Positions 62,374 through 64,000 of a stretch of DNA of 64,000 nucleotides are shown piece after piece. Source of the DNA: CAG-217 sp963642245 (GTDB lineage Bacteria > Bacillota > Clostridia > Oscillospirales > Acutalibacteraceae). The stretch is taken from assembly GCA_963642245.1 (NCBI GenBank), contig CAVIFY010000002.1:32288-96287 (forward strand). The letters are read 5' to 3'. A model generated the notes under the pieces. It ran no database searches and was not told the origin of the DNA. It was given only the letters and a program-made list of their open reading frames with translations. The position numbers were made by a program, and so were the translations under genes. The first letter of the stretch is position 1; each line of letters opens with the position of its first letter.

Positions 62374-62390
62374 AATCAACTCTTGATTGA
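62374..62390. promoter_or_regulatory. Perfect inverted repeat upstream of the XRE-TPR gene
   Basis: CAATCAA-GAG-TTGATTG on the minus strand lies just upstream of a weak -35 (TTGCGT) and a -10 (TATGAT). Likely the autoregulatory operator. Confidence 0.55.
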
Positions 62391-62466
62391 AAAGCACTCA
62401 AGCGCCGTTTGAATGATTCTAAAATACAAAGAGTTTTGGCACTTGATCGTCTGCAATTTGGGCGTA

Positions 62467-62889
62467 TCATCCTTTTTGCAGCCGCCGGCTCAGGTCCCCC
62501 AGCAGCAAAAACAGCACATTGGCAAAAGCAGGCACCAGCGCCAGCAGTTCTCTGCTGCCTGTACCGCCGCCTAAGAGCGACGCAAAAGGCAGCGCGCACC
62601 CGGCGATCCCTAAGAGCCATTCCGGCACTACCCCGTAGCTGACCGCCAGCCACAGCACTTGCACTGCGGCTGCCAGGATCATCACAAGCCCTGCCACCTT
62701 GGCGCTCTGCCTACTGCCGATCCATCGACCGTAGCCAAAATACAGCACCGCCGTTATGGCTCCGGCGCAACCGAATAATGCCCGATCATTGGGAAACGGC
62801 AAAAGCATCAGTACCCCCGTCGCCCCAATAGACGCCACCGTCACCGCCAAAAGACCCAAAATCGCCACCCCGACCGATGATTTTTTCAT
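62467..62889 (-). CDS. Small four-helix membrane protein
   Basis: 140 aa with four predicted membrane helices (about 7-30, 35-52, 62-85, 90-130), glycine-rich, and a basic C-terminus. No recognised family. GGTGCG-type ribosome binding site. Not in an operon with recognisable genes. Function unknown. Confidence 0.65.
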   Translation of the reverse strand: MKKSSVGVAILGLLAVTVASIGATGVLMLLPFPNDRALFGCAGAITAVLYFGYGRWIGSRQSAKVAGLVMILAAAVQVLWLAVSYGVVPEWLLGIAGCALPFASLLGGGTGSRELLALVPAFANVLFLLLGDLSRRLQKG

Positions 62890-62981
62890 AAACGCACCCC
62901 CACACCATATAATGCACCTTCATTATACATAACCCCCCACCGGTTGGCAAGCCCCGGCCGACCGTGGCTATAGACAAACAT

Positions 62982-63027
62982 AAAAAAGACACGCAAAAGC
63001 GTGTCCTTTGGAGCTGGTAATCGGACT
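62982..63027. repeat. Duplicated tRNA-Thr 3' end with terminator (remnant)
   Basis: 30 bp (62998-63027) are identical to 63161-63190, which covers the tRNA-Thr 3' end and the terminator arm; the preceding hairpin is nearly identical. No complete tRNA is present here, so it is a non-functional fragment. Confidence 0.85.
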
Positions 63028-63050
63028 TTCAAAGTTGCGCAATCCCCTAC

Positions 63051-63074
63051 AAAACAGTCCCCCGGACTGTTTTT
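63051..63074. terminator. Hairpin inside the tRNA-remnant segment
   Basis: AAAACAGTCC-CCC-GGACTGTTTT, a perfect stem with A/T-runs on both sides; the unit it terminates is unclear. Confidence 0.6.
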
Positions 63075-63141
63075 CCCAAATACGGCTCTGTCGCGCCGCA
63101 TTTGGAGGGGCTTGTCATCGGTTCGAGTCCGAGAATAAACA

Positions 63142-63170
63142 CAAAAAAAGGACACGCAGAAGCGTGTCCT
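63142..63170 (-). terminator. Terminator of tRNA-Thr
   Basis: GGACACGC-TTCT-GCGTGTCC followed by TTTTTTT on the minus strand, directly after the encoded CCA. Confidence 0.9.
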
Positions 63171-63171
63171 T

Positions 63172-63247
63172 TGGAGCTGGTAATCGGACTCGAACCGATG
63201 ACCTGCGCATTACGAATGCGCTGCTCTACCAACTGAGCCATACCAGC
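63172..63247 (-). tRNA. tRNA-Thr (CGU anticodon)
   Basis: Cloverleaf complete: acceptor GCTGGTA/TACCAGC, D-arm, anticodon stem GCGCA/TGCGC with loop TTCGTAA (anticodon CGT), T-arm with GGTTCGAGTCC. Discriminator T and CCA are encoded (63172-63175). It has its own promoter and terminator. Confidence 0.97.
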
Positions 63248-63276
63248 GTAGCGTACTGCGCTGCAGCACGGCTAAG

Positions 63277-63305
63277 ATTATACTATATTCCGCAGAGAAA
63301 ATCAA
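63277..63305 (-). promoter_or_regulatory. Promoter of tRNA-Thr
   Basis: -35 TTGATT (63300-63305), 17-bp spacer, -10 TATAAT (63277-63282). Confidence 0.8.
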
Positions 63306-63354
63306 GACCAAAATCGCAACTCCCGCGTAAAAGCAAAAAATGCGGTGGGCGATC

Positions 63355-63822
63355 TTACAAAATCTCCAGCAATTTGGAAAAGACAAATTCCACGGCAGAC
63401 TTGCGTACCTGGTTGCGCCCCAAATTGCCAAACCGGCAAGTGTAGGTCTGCACCCGATCCTGCACGCAAAAGCCAAAGCAGACCATGCCCACCGGCTTTT
63501 TGGCTGTACCGCCGCCGGGACCGGCAATGCCGGTGATACCGACGCCCACATCGCTCTCAGCCGTCTTAGCCACGCCCTGCGCCATTTGCGCCGCCACCTG
63601 CTCGCTGACTACGCCGTGGTCTAAGATCGTGTCCGCTTCCACGCCCAAAAACCGGATTTTCGCCTCATTGGCATAGGTCACAAAGCTGGCATTCAGCACC
63701 TTGGACGCATTGGTCACATTCACCAGCGTGCCGCAGCACAGCCCGCCGGTGCAGGACTCTGCAAACGAAATGGTGTAGCCCAACTCGATCAGTCGATCCA
63801 CCACCTGTTCTTCCAGCGCCAT
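63355..63822 (-). CDS. pncC: PncC/CinA C-terminal family amidohydrolase
   Basis: 155 aa, full length for stand-alone PncC. Motifs AESCTGGL (catalytic serine) and GITGIAGPGGGTAKKPVG are present. It deamidates nicotinamide mononucleotide to nicotinate mononucleotide in pyridine nucleotide recycling. The start at 63822 follows GGGGTGATGG. The N-terminal CinA molybdopterin-binding domain is absent. Confidence 0.92.
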   Translation of the reverse strand: MALEEQVVDRLIELGYTISFAESCTGGLCCGTLVNVTNASKVLNASFVTYANEAKIRFLGVEADTILDHGVVSEQVAAQMAQGVAKTAESDVGVGITGIAGPGGGTAKKPVGMVCFGFCVQDRVQTYTCRFGNLGRNQVRKSAVEFVFSKLLEIL

Positions 63823-63896
63823 TCCATCACCCCTTGTTTGATCTAAAATTAGTATAGCCCTTTTGCAAAAAAAATGCAACCATTCGCAAAAAAGGC

Positions 63897-63925
63897 TTGC
63901 AATATGGCACAATTTATGGTATAGT
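63897..63925 (+). promoter_or_regulatory. Promoter of tRNA-Pro
   Basis: -35 TTGCAA (63897-63902), 17-bp spacer, -10 TATAGT (63920-63925). Confidence 0.78.
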
Positions 63926-63936
63926 ATCTAAGCAAT

Positions 63937-64000
63937 CGGGGTGTGGCGCAGTTGGTAGCGCACTAGACTGGGGGTCTAGGGGCCGCAAGTTCAAGTCTTG
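63937..64000 (+). tRNA. tRNA-Pro (GGG anticodon), 3' end outside the window
   Basis: Begins CGGGGTG; D-arm GCGC/GCGC, anticodon stem CTAGA/TCTAG with loop CTGGGGG (anticodon GGG), then part of the T-arm. The last ~10 bases are beyond the window. Confidence 0.93.

Noticed and set aside
62886..63155. 89-aa frame across the tRNA-remnant segment
   Set aside because: It is a translation of tRNA fragments and terminators (SRTRTDD-like), a common annotation artefact.
1..64000. CRISPR arrays, transposases, integrases and phage genes
   Set aside because: None found; the repeats seen are pairs, not arrays, and no recombinase gene lies near the tRNA remnants.

Overview
The window looks like chromosome from a GC-rich Gram-positive gut anaerobe of the class Clostridia (an Oscillospirales-like organism is my best guess; this is inferred from gene content, not from a search). 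The support is Bacillus-type Shine-Dalgarno sites, a Gram-positive SOS box ahead of dinB, CsoR-type copper control, a dlt-like D-alanylation operon, NrdR, several GPH-type sugar symporters and intracellular glycoside hydrolases. I see no phage, transposase, plasmid or CRISPR genes. Most promoters found have a 17-bp spacer and near-consensus hexamers.

Layout. 1-2632: a metallophosphoesterase followed by a truncated GPH sugar transporter, with an AraC-type regulator upstream. 2786-4597: a MarR-MATE efflux operon with a palindromic operator inside its promoter. 4704-6823: a heavy-metal P-type ATPase with a separately encoded HMA metallochaperone behind a perfect consensus promoter. 7060-10479: a MarR regulator, an HdeD-like membrane protein and an EF-G-like GTPase that lacks the usual catalytic histidine. 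10714-15564: two paralogous GPH transporters with matching promoters, a GNAT acetyltransferase and a lipoprotein. 15723-18594: a CsoR-copper ATPase operon in which the copper chaperone is fused to the ATPase but keeps its own ribosome binding site. 18713-24854: Rrf2 regulator, NrdR, an EamA-isomerase-aminotransferase operon and a LexA-boxed dinB operon. 25018-29081: an HPr-kinase-like protein and a two-component system. 29278-33804: a dltA-dltC-dltB-dltD-like operon, with a divergent XRE regulator and radC. 35193-60944: a large glycan-utilisation region. 61235-64000: an XRE-TPR regulator, a small membrane protein, tRNA-Thr with a duplicated 3' end, PncC and a partial tRNA-Pro.

Glycan region. 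All hydrolases (GH2, GH95, GH35, two GH101-like proteins) lack signal peptides, so imported oligosaccharides are probably cut in the cytoplasm after uptake by the GPH symporter at 55853-57538. A seven-gene operon (52747 to 43432) combines an alpha-L-fucosidase, a GH101-like enzyme, an amidohydrolase resembling sugar lactonases and two zinc dehydrogenases, and is bracketed by two membrane-anchored metallophosphoesterases. This suggests release and oxidative metabolism of fucose or a related sugar. Four promoters in this region share a box (consensus TCTAAAGAATTTG). At two of them it sits exactly 35 nt upstream of the -10 hexamer, and one copy lies next to a divergent AraC gene, the likely activator. 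Two large DUF5107-TPR proteins are recent-looking paralogs; one copy is flanked by a 50-bp exact direct repeat.
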